A stretch of DNA of 64,000 bases from Duncaniella freteri (GCF_004766125.1 NZ_SJSA01000002.1:682001-746000); one strand, 5' to 3'. Positions 47,663-57,350 are shown, counted from the first letter of the stretch. Translations and numbers: made by a program. The notes: generated by a model from the letters alone, not told the origin.

Positions 47663-47671
47663 TCCCGCTTC
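47663..47671 (-). promoter_or_regulatory. Antiterminator segment of the pheA leader
   Basis: GAAGCGGGA on the minus strand, immediately after the leader TAA, is fully complementary to TCCCGCTTC in the terminator 5' arm (47587-47595). A ribosome reaching the leader stop would cover it and favour termination. A ribosome stalled earlier leaves it free to block the terminator. Confidence 0.75.
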
Positions 47672-47731
47672 TTATTTTTTTGCAAAATAAAAATAATAAA
47701 AAAAGGAATATGCGTAAAATCGTGAATTCAT
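47672..47731 (-). CDS. Phe/Tyr-rich leader peptide of the aromatic operon
   Basis: A 19-residue frame, MNSRFYAYSFFYYFYFAKK, ends in TAA. Five Phe and five Tyr codons occur, eight of them in a nine-codon run apart from one Ser (YSFFYYFYF). It begins about 31 nt after the predicted transcription start and lies ahead of pheA, the aminotransferase, DAHP synthase/chorismate mutase and tyrA, exactly the Phe and Tyr pathway. With the antiterminator and terminator downstream it forms a complete ribosome-stalling attenuator. There is no Shine-Dalgarno sequence, as is normal in this phylum. The peptide itself need have no function beyond its translation. Confidence 0.8.
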   Translation of the reverse strand: MNSRFYAYSFFYYFYFAKK

Positions 47732-47766
47732 ATCAAAATTGATAACTTTTGCTTTCAATTACGCAG

Positions 47767-47798
47767 CAAAGGTAGGATATATTTTACAAATCACCAAA
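47767..47798 (-). promoter_or_regulatory. Promoter of the pheA operon
   Basis: On the minus strand TTTGG (47794-47798), 19 nt, then TACCTTTG (47767-47774), a full match to the Bacteroidetes consensus. Transcription would start near 47762 and give a leader of about 220 nt. Confidence 0.7.
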
Positions 47799-47880
47799 AA
47801 TTTATTTAAAAATATCACAAACAAATGGATTGACAGCAGATTGATGACCTACCGGATATGACCACAACACATTGTATATG

Positions 47881-48468
47881 TCAAATTATCAGACTTTCAA
47901 CAGGTCTTTTGGGCACACAATGATTATCGTCGGCATCACGATAGTACCTGCAATCTCCATCATCAGTCTTCTCCACGATTCTTACACGCTCTGAGGCATA
48001 TCCCATAGCCAACACATAGCGAGGCCTATATCGTCCGGACAGTCCGAGAGCCTTGGCTACAGCAGCAGAATCGAACGCTTTGATTATACAGCATGAAATC
48101 CCTAACGCCACAGCTCCGAGCGTCAATGCCTGCAAGTGCAGACCGTCATCACAAAGGCAGTCATTCGCGATCTCTGTGTCAATACATTGCACAATATAGG
48201 CAGATGGACGTTCGCCACAACCAGGGCCATCCCAATCCTTGTAATACCCCGCCCAGGCAAGGGCGGGAAAAACAGATTCTCTCTCATGGGGGGCTGTCAC
48301 TATACGATAGCGCAACGGCTGTAGGTTCCTACCTGAAGCACACAGCCTTACAAGCCCCACAATCCTTTCAACAGTGCTTTTTTCAATCCCATGAGACTCA
48401 TCAAACCTCCTGACAGAACGGTCCGCAAGAAGCATATCCTCCAATATCTGAAATCTATTATCAGTCAT
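47881..48468 (-). CDS. Nitroreductase-family protein
   Basis: About 195 residues of the FMN-dependent nitroreductase fold: LLADRSVRRFDESHGI (phosphate-binding Arg-Ser-x-Arg-Arg-Phe start), LVRLCASGRNLQPLRYRIV (FMN site) and LHLQALTLGAVALGISCCIIKAF. The substrate is unknown. The frame stays open to 48591, but a -7 box at 48565-48572 implies a start further down; ATG 48468 (MTDNRFQIL) fits the family best, ATG 48495 being an alternative. It stands apart from the pheA operon, whose promoter lies between 47767 and 47798. The 82 nt before that hold nothing else recognised. Confidence 0.8.
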   Translation of the reverse strand: MTDNRFQILEDMLLADRSVRRFDESHGIEKSTVERIVGLVRLCASGRNLQPLRYRIVTAPHERESVFPALAWAGYYKDWDGPGCGERPSAYIVQCIDTEIANDCLCDDGLHLQALTLGAVALGISCCIIKAFDSAAVAKALGLSGRYRPRYVLAMGYASERVRIVEKTDDGDCRYYRDADDNHCVPKRPVESLII

Positions 48469-48564
48469 AACATCATTGATTGATGGAAATATCATACTTA
48501 ATCTACTGTGTCTAAAATATGGATACATTGATATCAGATACCCGATACCCGCACCATATACCGA

Positions 48565-48572
48565 CAAAGTTA
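48565..48572 (-). promoter_or_regulatory. -7 box for the nitroreductase gene
   Basis: TAACTTTG on the minus strand matches TAnnTTTG; transcription would begin near 48560. No -33 element at 19 nt. Confidence 0.4.
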
Positions 48573-48687
48573 CAAAATAATGCGATAACAAGCCTCACTA
48601 TCGGCCGGCTTATAATAAAAAGAATCTACATGACACGTCACTATGGCGCAATCCGAAAATACTGTTTCCAAATATCGCTTTTTTGTA

Positions 48688-48695
48688 GTAACTTT
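48688..48695 (+). promoter_or_regulatory. -7 box for the T9SS cargo gene
   Basis: TAACTTTG on the plus strand matches TAnnTTTG, 25 nt before the start codon at 48721. No clear -33 element. Confidence 0.45.
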
Positions 48696-48720
48696 GTAAG
48701 TTAAATGACGCACCTGAGAT

Positions 48721-50049
48721 ATGAACCGTGTACATCTACTCATAGCCCTTATATCCACCATGCCAAATTACGCCATGGCTGATATATCATTTTCATGGCA
48801 TGGTGCATCACCGGCTCAGGCAAAGATCATAAATATACCAGCACCCAAATCCTCGGGGATTGACTGCGGGATCAATGTAGCATATGGAACCGACGGATTG
48901 AGGATGAGATATGACGCAACATCATCACCCGCAGATGTCAAGTGGTACCGATTTTCCGGCATGGGTGCCGCTTATGCCGATGAGATTGCCTCAAGCGGCA
49001 AGGATTCCACAGCTTCGTGGATAGACAATCCACAAGGAGATACGGGATATATAATCGAGGATGGTGACAAAAGGCTTTACATCTGGCTCACCGACTACAG
49101 CCGGCATCCGTTGTCGCTCGGAGAGCTTTCGGCTCAGGCGGACCATGATTGCGGGAACATGAATCTCAAGTGTACAGGCAAAGGGGATGAGATACACTAT
49201 TACTCTATCACAGGCAGACGCATGACGCTTTCGAGAGATATGTCACTCACATATACGTCCCTCATATGGGACGACGCACAAAAGAGTTTTGCAGAAAGCC
49301 CTGTAACATCATCTCTCGATCATCTCTCTCCAACTCTACATGTTGAAGCTCCGTTATGCGCGACATCATTCACCCTGACAGGAGACCGATTCTTGCGAGA
49401 ATGGGGATGTGAGCAGACATACATCTCCCCCACTTTCCAGCCACACAGCATCCTGGCTCACACACAAGCCATACAGTCAACACGATATAACGACAATGAG
49501 ATATCAGGACCACAGAACGGCACCACACTTGGCGGTTCTGCCCCATGCACAGTGAAATTCATAGCCGATGTGACTGATGCTGCGGTGTTTCATGAATGGC
49601 AATTCTCCCATCACCGAGACTTTGAGGACATAATATTCCGTGCCTCCGGAACTGAACTGACTCATACATTCACCGAACATGGCTCCATATATGTGCGTTT
49701 ATACTGTGCGAACGACGATGCCTCGTGCGAGTATTTCGGTGAAACATATGAAATATTCACAGGCACATCCTCACTGAAATGCCCTAACGCATTCTCACCG
49801 TTAAACATGGACGGCGTGAACGATGTATGGAAAGTGAGCTATTCATCAATAATAGATTTTGAATGCCATATATTCAACCGCCACGGCACAAAGATCGTAT
49901 CCCTGACGGACCCATCACAAGGATGGGACGGCAAGCATGGAGGGAAATATGTACCCGCAGGAGCATATTTCTACACTATACGTGCCCTCGGAGCCGATGG
50001 CAAGAGGTATGAACTGTCAGGCGACATAAATATTGTAGAATACAGATAG
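48721..50049 (+). CDS. Secreted protein with T9SS type B (gliding-motility-associated) C-terminal domain
   Basis: A 442-residue exported protein with signal peptide MNRVHLLIALISTMPNYAMA. The middle holds beta-rich segments, with a PKD-like stretch near residues 275-345 (CTVKFIADVTDAAVFHEWQF, then HTFTEHGSIYVRLYC). The last 85 residues are the type B sorting domain: CPNAFSPLNMDGVNDVWKVSY, FECHIFNRHGTKIVSL, QGWDGKHGGKYVPAGAYFYTI and a final INIVEYR. Such domains target proteins through T9SS. porQ in this window supports an intact T9SS. The passenger function is not recognised. The gene has its own -7 box. Confidence 0.85.
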   Translation: MNRVHLLIALISTMPNYAMADISFSWHGASPAQAKIINIPAPKSSGIDCGINVAYGTDGLRMRYDATSSPADVKWYRFSGMGAAYADEIASSGKDSTASWIDNPQGDTGYIIEDGDKRLYIWLTDYSRHPLSLGELSAQADHDCGNMNLKCTGKGDEIHYYSITGRRMTLSRDMSLTYTSLIWDDAQKSFAESPVTSSLDHLSPTLHVEAPLCATSFTLTGDRFLREWGCEQTYISPTFQPHSILAHTQAIQSTRYNDNEISGPQNGTTLGGSAPCTVKFIADVTDAAVFHEWQFSHHRDFEDIIFRASGTELTHTFTEHGSIYVRLYCANDDASCEYFGETYEIFTGTSSLKCPNAFSPLNMDGVNDVWKVSYSSIIDFECHIFNRHGTKIVSLTDPSQGWDGKHGGKYVPAGAYFYTIRALGADGKRYELSGDINIVEYR

Positions 50050-50116
50050 ACACAATAGAAAATTCCAATCTTTATATACCTATATACAACAAGTTTTCTC
50101 ATAAATATCAACGACA

Positions 50117-51106
50117 ATGAATCTCAACCGTATATTATTTCTCGGCTCGGTAACAGCAATAATACTTGTAGGAGCATTCGCGCCTATGGAGTCAGTGTCG
50201 GCAGGAGAGCCTGCGGTAGCCAACGACCATACATCCTCTTCCTACACGGACCTTTCCACAGTGAATTCACCGGAAATCCCCGCATCGGTAAAATTCGCGG
50301 GAAAGGAAATCTCCCTTGACCCCATCGACATGTGGGAACGCCTCGACCGTGAGCTCACAGCCATGAGCTATACCCATGGCAACACCCTGCTTGCCATAAA
50401 GAGAGCCAACAGATATTTCCCTGTTATTGCCCCAATCCTTAAGGAGCAGGGTGTGCCCTCCGATATCATCTATCTTGCCGCCATCGAATCGACTCTCAAC
50501 CCTCATGCCGTATCGGTAGCCAAAGCAGCAGGGATGTGGCAATTCATGCCCTCGACCGCCAAAGAGTACGGTCTGGAGGTCAACGATGAGGCGGACCAGC
50601 GATATGATGTGGAAAAATCGACACGCGCCGCATGCAAATATCTCAAAGACGCCTATAAAAAATACGGTAACTGGGAATCAGTGGCAGCAAGCTACAACGG
50701 AGGCATGGGCAGAGTGAGCAAGGAGCTGGCAGCCCAGAATGCCACATCGGCTTATGACCTATGGCTTGCCGACGAGACTATGCGCTACATATTCCGGCTC
50801 CTGGCTATGAAGATGATAATGGAGAATCCTCAGAAATATGGATTCAGCCTTCGTGCCAACCAACTGTACCAACCCATCGAATACACTACAGTAAATGTGA
50901 ACGGAGCCATAGAGGACTGGCCTGCATGGGCCAAAGAGAAAGGGATTGACTACATTACACTTCGCGAGCACAATCCGTGGATACGAGCAAAATCCCTCAC
51001 CAATAAATCAGGGAAGTCATATACTGTCAAAATCCCTACACAGCAGTCTCTCTCCCGTTCAAAGCAGAAAACCACTGTATACAATCCATCGTGGGTCACA
51101 GAGTAA
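50117..51106 (+). CDS. Lytic transglycosylase (SLT domain)
   Basis: A 329-residue exported murein hydrolase. Signal sequence about residues 5-30. The SLT domain (about 95-230) has the catalytic Glu in YLAAIESTLNPHAVSVAKAAGMWQFMPSTAKEYGL and the SVAASYNGGMGRVSKEL block. The C-terminal part (VNGAIEDWPAWAKEKGIDYITLREHNPWIRAKSLTNKSGKSYTVKIP) resembles a degenerate LysM-like module. It is shorter than the transglycosylase at 11709 and without clear LysM repeats. uvrA follows 15 nt later, so the two may be co-transcribed. Confidence 0.88.
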   Translation: MNLNRILFLGSVTAIILVGAFAPMESVSAGEPAVANDHTSSSYTDLSTVNSPEIPASVKFAGKEISLDPIDMWERLDRELTAMSYTHGNTLLAIKRANRYFPVIAPILKEQGVPSDIIYLAAIESTLNPHAVSVAKAAGMWQFMPSTAKEYGLEVNDEADQRYDVEKSTRAACKYLKDAYKKYGNWESVAASYNGGMGRVSKELAAQNATSAYDLWLADETMRYIFRLLAMKMIMENPQKYGFSLRANQLYQPIEYTTVNVNGAIEDWPAWAKEKGIDYITLREHNPWIRAKSLTNKSGKSYTVKIPTQQSLSRSKQKTTVYNPSWVTE

Positions 51107-51121
51107 CATTTTTTTGATTCT

Positions 51122-53983
51122 ATGAAAGGGTCCAATACTGAACGTAACTCATCAAACTCATCAGCCGGCAAGATTCCCACACTCGAAGTGATGGGGGCTC
51201 GTGTGCACAACCTGAAAAATATTGACGTATCCATACCTCACGGAACTCTCACTGTAATCACAGGGCTGAGCGGAAGCGGAAAATCGTCACTCGCATTCGA
51301 CACAATCTATGCCGAAGGACAGAGGAGGTACATCGAGACATTCTCCTCCTACGCACGCAATATGCTCGGGAACCTTGAGCGGCCGGATGTCGATAAGATC
51401 ACCGGACTTGCACCGGTGATAGCCATAGAACAAAAGACTATCAACCGCAATCCGCGATCCACAATAGGCACTGTCACTGAGGTCTACGACTTCCTGCGTC
51501 TGCTGTATGCCCGTGCGGGGACAGCTGTCAGCTACGTGACAGGCGAACCGATGGTCAAATACACACGTGACCAGATAGTCAATCTCATACTTGAGCGTTA
51601 CAACGGAAAGAAGATCTATATACTCGCCCCTGTGGTGCGCAACCGTAAAGGACATTACAAGGAGCTTTTCGAACAGATGCGCAAGAAAGGATTCCTAACA
51701 GCACGCGTAGACGGAAAACTTTGTGAGCTTACTCTCGGAATGAAAGTGGACCGCTACCGAAACCACGATATAGAGCTTGTGATCGACCGTCTTAAAGTGT
51801 CACACAAGGACCTCACACGCCTTGAAGCCACAGTGGCAGACGCGCTACGCCAGGGTGACAAACAGGTGATGGTCTACGATGTGGACGATGACAAGGCTTC
51901 GTATTTCTCTCAGGCACTGATGGACCCTGTAGGCGGACTGTCATACCGCGAGCCAGCCCCCCACAACTTCTCGTTCAACTCCCCTATGGGAGCGTGTCCA
52001 TGCTGCAAAGGACTCGGATATGTCAACATCATTGACCGCGACAAGATAATCCCCGATGCAACCCTGTCAATCCACCAGGGAGGCATCGTTCCCTTAGGGA
52101 AATATCGCAATTCGATGATATTCTGGCAGATCGATGCCATATGCAAAAAATACGGACACACAGTAAAGACTCCCATCTGCGACCTGAGCGAAGAGGCGTT
52201 GAGCGACATTCTCAACGGCACCACCGAGCGTCTTGTAATCGACAATGACACCATGGCGACCCAAAACTTCTTCCAGACTTATGACGGACTGGTGAAGTAC
52301 ATAGAGATGCAGCAAGGGGAGGAAGCAACGGCTGCCGCAAAGAAATGGAGCGAGGGGTTCTTCACTCGTGGAGAATGCCCCGAATGCCATGGCGACCGCC
52401 TTAACAAAGAGGCACTGCACTTCTTTGTCGACGGCAAGAATATAGCAGACCTGTGCCGTCTTGACATATCAGACCTCTACGAATGGACATTGGGACTGGA
52501 GGAGCGTCTCGCCCCTACTTCAAGACTCATTGCCGGGGAAATCATGAAGGAGGTGAGAAGCCGACTGAGGTTCCTTATAGATGTAGGGCTCGACTATCTT
52601 CAATTGTCACGTCCGTCAGCAACACTGTCGGGCGGAGAGAGCCAGCGCATACGTCTTGCCACACAGCTGGGAAGCCAGCTTGTAAATGTGCTCTACATCC
52701 TTGACGAGCCATCGATAGGACTGCATCAGCGCGACAACCGCCGTCTGATCAACTCTCTTAAAAATCTTCGCGACGCATCCAATTCGATACTTGTGGTGGA
52801 GCATGACAAGGATATAATGCTTGAGGCTGACCACATAGTGGATATCGGACCTAAAGCCGGGCGAAAGGGGGGCGAAGTAGTGTTCTCCGGAACGCCCGGA
52901 GACATGCTTGAAACCTCTACTCTTACTGCAAAATACCTCAATGGAGAGCTTTCACTCCCGATCAACACCCACCCACGTAAAGGCAACGGAAAAAAGATAG
53001 TGCTCCGGGGTGCGAAAGGGAACAATCTGCGAGATGTCACCCTAACTCTACCGCTCGGCAAGCTCGTATGCGTGTCGGGGGTATCGGGCAGCGGAAAATC
53101 CACTCTTGTGAACGCTACCCTCCAGCCTATCCTCAGCCAAAAGCTTTACAGGTCACTCACACCGCCGCTTCCCTACGATACTATCGAAGGGATCGAGAAT
53201 ATTGACAAGGCAGTACGTGTGGACCAGTCACCTCTCGGCAAATCACCACGCTCCAATCCGGCAACCTACACCGGAGTGTTCACTGCCATACGCGACCTCT
53301 TCGCCTCTCTTTCGGAAGCAAAGATACGAGGCTACCGTCCAGGCAGATTTTCATTCAATGTCGCAGGTGGCAGGTGCGAGACATGTTCAGGGAACGGATA
53401 CAAGACGATCGAGATGAACTTTCTACCTGATGTGCTTGTGCCGTGCGAGACATGCTCGGGAAAACGCTACAACCGTGAGACCCTCGAAGTGAGATACAAG
53501 GGCAAGTCCATAGCCGATGTGCTCGACATGACAATCAATCAGGCTGTCGACTTTTTCCAGAACATACCCGCAATCCTTGGGAAAATCAAAGTGCTCCAGG
53601 ATATCGGACTCGGATACATAAAACTCGGGCAACCATCCTCCACCCTCTCAGGCGGTGAAAATCAGCGTGTGAAACTTGCCGCAGAACTCTCTCGACGTGA
53701 CACCGGCAACACCCTGTTCATCCTTGACGAGCCGACAACAGGGCTGCATTTCGATGATATACGCGTGCTGTTAGGAGTGCTCAACCGCCTCGTAGACAAG
53801 GGTAACACCGTGCTGGTAATCGAACACAACCTTGATGTGATATGTGCAGCCGACCATATAATCGACATGGGTCCGGGCGGAGGCAAGAACGGCGGCAATA
53901 TAATAGTCACCGGGACTCCCGCCCAGATAGCAAAGACCGATTCCCCTACCGCCCCATTCATTCGGGAGCAGATGGAATGCTGA
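51122..53983 (+). CDS. uvrA: Excinuclease ABC subunit A
   Basis: A 953-residue damage-sensing ATPase for nucleotide excision repair. The first ATPase has Walker A TGLSGSGKSSLAFDTIYAEGQRRY near residue 45 and signature LSGGESQRIRLATQLG. The zinc modules are CPCCKGLGY/CPECHGDRL and CETCSGNGY/CETCSGKRY. The second ATPase has Walker A SGVSGSGKSTLVNATL and signature LSGGENQRVKLAAELSRRD with LDEPTTGLH. The UvrB-binding region lies in about 120-270. It is full-length and normal. It converges on the helicase gene at 54009 with only 25 nt between stops and no terminator hairpin. Confidence 0.97.
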   Translation: MKGSNTERNSSNSSAGKIPTLEVMGARVHNLKNIDVSIPHGTLTVITGLSGSGKSSLAFDTIYAEGQRRYIETFSSYARNMLGNLERPDVDKITGLAPVIAIEQKTINRNPRSTIGTVTEVYDFLRLLYARAGTAVSYVTGEPMVKYTRDQIVNLILERYNGKKIYILAPVVRNRKGHYKELFEQMRKKGFLTARVDGKLCELTLGMKVDRYRNHDIELVIDRLKVSHKDLTRLEATVADALRQGDKQVMVYDVDDDKASYFSQALMDPVGGLSYREPAPHNFSFNSPMGACPCCKGLGYVNIIDRDKIIPDATLSIHQGGIVPLGKYRNSMIFWQIDAICKKYGHTVKTPICDLSEEALSDILNGTTERLVIDNDTMATQNFFQTYDGLVKYIEMQQGEEATAAAKKWSEGFFTRGECPECHGDRLNKEALHFFVDGKNIADLCRLDISDLYEWTLGLEERLAPTSRLIAGEIMKEVRSRLRFLIDVGLDYLQLSRPSATLSGGESQRIRLATQLGSQLVNVLYILDEPSIGLHQRDNRRLINSLKNLRDASNSILVVEHDKDIMLEADHIVDIGPKAGRKGGEVVFSGTPGDMLETSTLTAKYLNGELSLPINTHPRKGNGKKIVLRGAKGNNLRDVTLTLPLGKLVCVSGVSGSGKSTLVNATLQPILSQKLYRSLTPPLPYDTIEGIENIDKAVRVDQSPLGKSPRSNPATYTGVFTAIRDLFASLSEAKIRGYRPGRFSFNVAGGRCETCSGNGYKTIEMNFLPDVLVPCETCSGKRYNRETLEVRYKGKSIADVLDMTINQAVDFFQNIPAILGKIKVLQDIGLGYIKLGQPSSTLSGGENQRVKLAAELSRRDTGNTLFILDEPTTGLHFDDIRVLLGVLNRLVDKGNTVLVIEHNLDVICAADHIIDMGPGGGKNGGNIIVTGTPAQIAKTDSPTAPFIREQMEC

Positions 53984-54008
53984 AAAATCCGCGACAAGCA
54001 TCGAGCAC

Positions 54009-57000
54009 CTACAGCTCAACGATGTCGCCTGAATCAAGATAGTAAAGAAATCCTCGCACACACGGACATCCTATGGAACGGAAGAACTGCATGTAACCGT
54101 TCACCTGTCTCTTATATCTCTTAGGGTCCTGCGAACCTGTCTTGTAATCAATCACATGGACCTCCCCGTCAGCTGTCCATACAACACGGTCGGCCCTGCT
54201 TATCTCCCCACTTGCAGTGAGGAGCTCGCGCTCCATATACACTTTGTCGAACCCCTCATACCAGTTCTTTGCACGAGGATCACTGACACGCGCATCCACA
54301 ATATCTCTAAGATCAATAAAGTCACGCGAGGTCAAACGTCGGGCGTCAGGAGTGCCTCGCAATAGACGGAATGCCGTGTCGACATCTTCAGCCCTGCGTA
54401 TATGCGACATCAGACCATGAAGAATCAGTCCTCGTTCACGTGCCACCTCGATACGGTTGAGCCGTTCGGCATCGACATTAGTATTCTGCCACACCGACTC
54501 CACCGAGGTAGATTCATAAGCCACCATAAGCTCAGATGCAGCCGGGTGCATCGCAGTTCCTTTACGGCTGTCCGACATCTGCCTGCATGTAGGGCTTCCG
54601 ACACGAAACTCCATATCGTCATCAAGCGACAGAGGCATATAGTCCTTATCGCCGCCACTCGTAATCCCCTCATAGAGAATACGTGACACATTTACTTTCT
54701 TGCCATCGCCCAATGCGCCCCTGTCGCTTTTGGAGAGCTTTACTCCAATAATAAGCTCGTCTATGGCACGAGTGAAAGCAACGTAAAGGAGATTGGTCTT
54801 GTCGAGCAATTCCTCACGACGGATCTCGGCATACTGTTCGGCAAAAGATGTGACCGAAAGTGAAGAGCTCACAGTCAACGGCATCATGGGCGGAAGTATA
54901 TCATCAGGAATACCGGGAATGCAAGGCAACTCAAACCATGCCAGATCGCCACCCGACTTACCTGCCGACATCTCGCCAAACGGAATATGCACACACGGAA
55001 ATTCCAGTCCTTTGGACTTGTGTGCAGTGAGGACATTGATTGCCCGCGCTTCAGAACTGCCTGATATGGAAGCCTTCCTGGACCCGGCATCATCCCACCA
55101 TTGAAGGAAAGAGCGGATATCGGCATGCCCCTGCCCCACAAACTTGACCACAAGATCAACAAATGCCGCTATATACACACTCTCTGATTCACGCATAGCA
55201 GGTGATAACCGAGTGGATATTATACTTTCGACAAGCGATACAAGATCAATGCCATGGAGTGACAATGCCTCTCCGGAAGAGCCTCCCGCATCCTCATTGC
55301 CATCCCCTCCATCAGCCCTCTTTTTCATTCTTTCGATCGCCGAAAGCAGAGCCTTGTCAGGGGCAATACCGGAGGCATGTATGCTTTCATAATCATTAAG
55401 CATCACTGCGATCTCTCGGCTGCTTCTCTTTCGCTTGTCCGATACGACATCCACATCGGAAAGCATGCGGAGGCGGCTTATGATGTTGACTACGGCATCA
55501 GAACGTGATATAAGCAAGGAATCCTCCGAGATGATATCAAATTTAGGGAAATTCTCATCGGAAGCCATTAGTGCCTCAAGGTAGCGTATCACCTTTGCGC
55601 CCTCTTTTTTGTTACGCACAAGCACTGCAATGTCACAAGGACTGTAGCCTGACGAAAGCTGCCTGCGCATCTCGCTTGCCATGACTTCGAGAGAGGAATC
55701 CTCGGTGTAGGACTCGGAATCAAAAAACTTCACACGCACATATCCATGATGGTCACAATGCTTTGACGAGACCTGCTGAACCACATTGGAGTAAACATCG
55801 TCAAACCCATACAACCTGGATATCGCCACAAACAACGAATTATTGAAATTGACCACTTCGGCAGAGGACCTCCAGTTGGTGTTCTCTGTTATGGAATCTC
55901 CACGCACAAGTGAATTGCCTTCCGCCCAATCCTCCCGATGGAGATTATGGAGAAGTGAAGGGTCGCTGTTACGGAAACGGTAGATACACTGCTTCTCGTC
56001 ACCTATCACAAGGCTGTCGTAATCATAAGCAAGACTCTCCCTTAAAAGAGGCCGCATATTGTACCATTGGCTCAAAGAGGTGTCCTGGAACTCATCAATA
56101 AGATAATTATGATAACGAGTGCCAAGCTTCTCATACAGAAAAGGAGAATCCTCATCACCTATAATCTTGGCAAGCAGAGAATTGGTGTCACTCAGGAGGA
56201 GGGTCGAGTTCTCACGACGGAAGCGGTCGATAAGCTCCATCAGCGCGTTAACCAGACCAAGCTGATAAAGGTTGCCACGTATTATCTCCAGAAGGCTCAC
56301 CGACTCGATGCACTTCTCGATGGAAAGCATCGCTGTCTCCATCATCGCCTCAACCTCGGGCGATATAAACGCACTCTTTTTGCTATTCTTTTTCGCTGCG
56401 GCTTTCCATATGGATGAGGGGTCCTCTATGACCGAGCGTATGGTCTTAGGCACACTGTCGTACTTCTTCCACCCGCTCTCGCTCCAGGCCTTCACAATCT
56501 TCAAACCGACACTGCTGACGATATCAGAAATCTCAGGACGTGATTCGATATATCCAACTGTGGCACGACACACTTCAGCAGTGTTCTTTTTGATCTCAGA
56601 TATCCGATCGAACACAGTACTACAGAACTGATGAAACCTATCGGAATCAGCAAGATAGTCCATTATGCGCGCCTCATTGTCCTTGAATGTGTCATTGTGT
56701 ATAGCCCCTATAAAATTTATGAGGTCGTCATGCACATTTCCGCTCCTGTTGAAAAGGGTGAATGAATTGCCGTTCTCTATAAGGCTTTTCATATATCCTG
56801 TGATCCACGTCTCTATCTCGCGGGACCGGCGCGTAGGCCTGCTGTGGTTGAGCGACTGGAGCAACTGATCGACACTCATGGTGATCACCTCCCTGTCGTC
56901 AAGCTCAAGAGCATAATTGGCTGACACATCTGCCTCGTGGGCAAATGAGCGCAACACCATCTGAAAAAACGAATCGATGGTGGATATGCTGAAACGGCTG

Positions 57001-57350
57001 AAATCATAGAGAAGGCTCCTGAGCGCGTCCTTTGCTGCAACGCCAAGAGCCTCGGATGTGCAACGGAACACCCTGCATAACTCATCCTCATAAGGGCTCT
57101 TCCTTTCCCAGTCACGCTCACATCCGGCAAGCACAGCAAGCTCGTGGATGATGCGGGATTTCATCTCCTCGGTAGCCTTGTTGGTGAATGTCATCGCCAA
57201 CACGTTTCTATGACCAGACGGAGTACTTCCGGGACGGTTCAATTCATATAGCCCCTGCTCATTCTTATGCCCGAGTATGAATTTTATGTACTCACGTGCA
57301 AGTGTAAATGTCTTTCCCGAGCCGGCTGATGCCTTATATATGTCAATCAT
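54009..57350 (-). CDS. UvrD-type helicase/nuclease (AddA-like)
   Basis: A 1113-residue superfamily 1A helicase with a C-terminal nuclease. Motifs: Walker A YKASAGSGKTFTLAREYIKF, motif Ia AMTFTNKATEEMKSRII, motif II YLIDEFQDTSLSQWYN, motif III DSLVIGDEKQCIYRFR, motif IV INVLTAHKSKGLEFPCVHI region and motif VI NLLYVAFTRAIDELIIGV. The C-terminal PD-(D/E)xK nuclease shows HGLMSHI and EVHVIDYKTG. This fits the AddA subunit of AddAB double-strand break repair. A matching addB-like gene is not adjacent. Its start overlaps the SUI1 gene by 4 nt. Confidence 0.9.
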   Translation of the reverse strand: MIDIYKASAGSGKTFTLAREYIKFILGHKNEQGLYELNRPGSTPSGHRNVLAMTFTNKATEEMKSRIIHELAVLAGCERDWERKSPYEDELCRVFRCTSEALGVAAKDALRSLLYDFSRFSISTIDSFFQMVLRSFAHEADVSANYALELDDREVITMSVDQLLQSLNHSRPTRRSREIETWITGYMKSLIENGNSFTLFNRSGNVHDDLINFIGAIHNDTFKDNEARIMDYLADSDRFHQFCSTVFDRISEIKKNTAEVCRATVGYIESRPEISDIVSSVGLKIVKAWSESGWKKYDSVPKTIRSVIEDPSSIWKAAAKKNSKKSAFISPEVEAMMETAMLSIEKCIESVSLLEIIRGNLYQLGLVNALMELIDRFRRENSTLLLSDTNSLLAKIIGDEDSPFLYEKLGTRYHNYLIDEFQDTSLSQWYNMRPLLRESLAYDYDSLVIGDEKQCIYRFRNSDPSLLHNLHREDWAEGNSLVRGDSITENTNWRSSAEVVNFNNSLFVAISRLYGFDDVYSNVVQQVSSKHCDHHGYVRVKFFDSESYTEDSSLEVMASEMRRQLSSGYSPCDIAVLVRNKKEGAKVIRYLEALMASDENFPKFDIISEDSLLISRSDAVVNIISRLRMLSDVDVVSDKRKRSSREIAVMLNDYESIHASGIAPDKALLSAIERMKKRADGGDGNEDAGGSSGEALSLHGIDLVSLVESIISTRLSPAMRESESVYIAAFVDLVVKFVGQGHADIRSFLQWWDDAGSRKASISGSSEARAINVLTAHKSKGLEFPCVHIPFGEMSAGKSGGDLAWFELPCIPGIPDDILPPMMPLTVSSSLSVTSFAEQYAEIRREELLDKTNLLYVAFTRAIDELIIGVKLSKSDRGALGDGKKVNVSRILYEGITSGGDKDYMPLSLDDDMEFRVGSPTCRQMSDSRKGTAMHPAASELMVAYESTSVESVWQNTNVDAERLNRIEVARERGLILHGLMSHIRRAEDVDTAFRLLRGTPDARRLTSRDFIDLRDIVDARVSDPRAKNWYEGFDKVYMERELLTASGEISRADRVVWTADGEVHVIDYKTGSQDPKRYKRQVNGYMQFFRSIGCPCVRGFLYYLDSGDIVEL

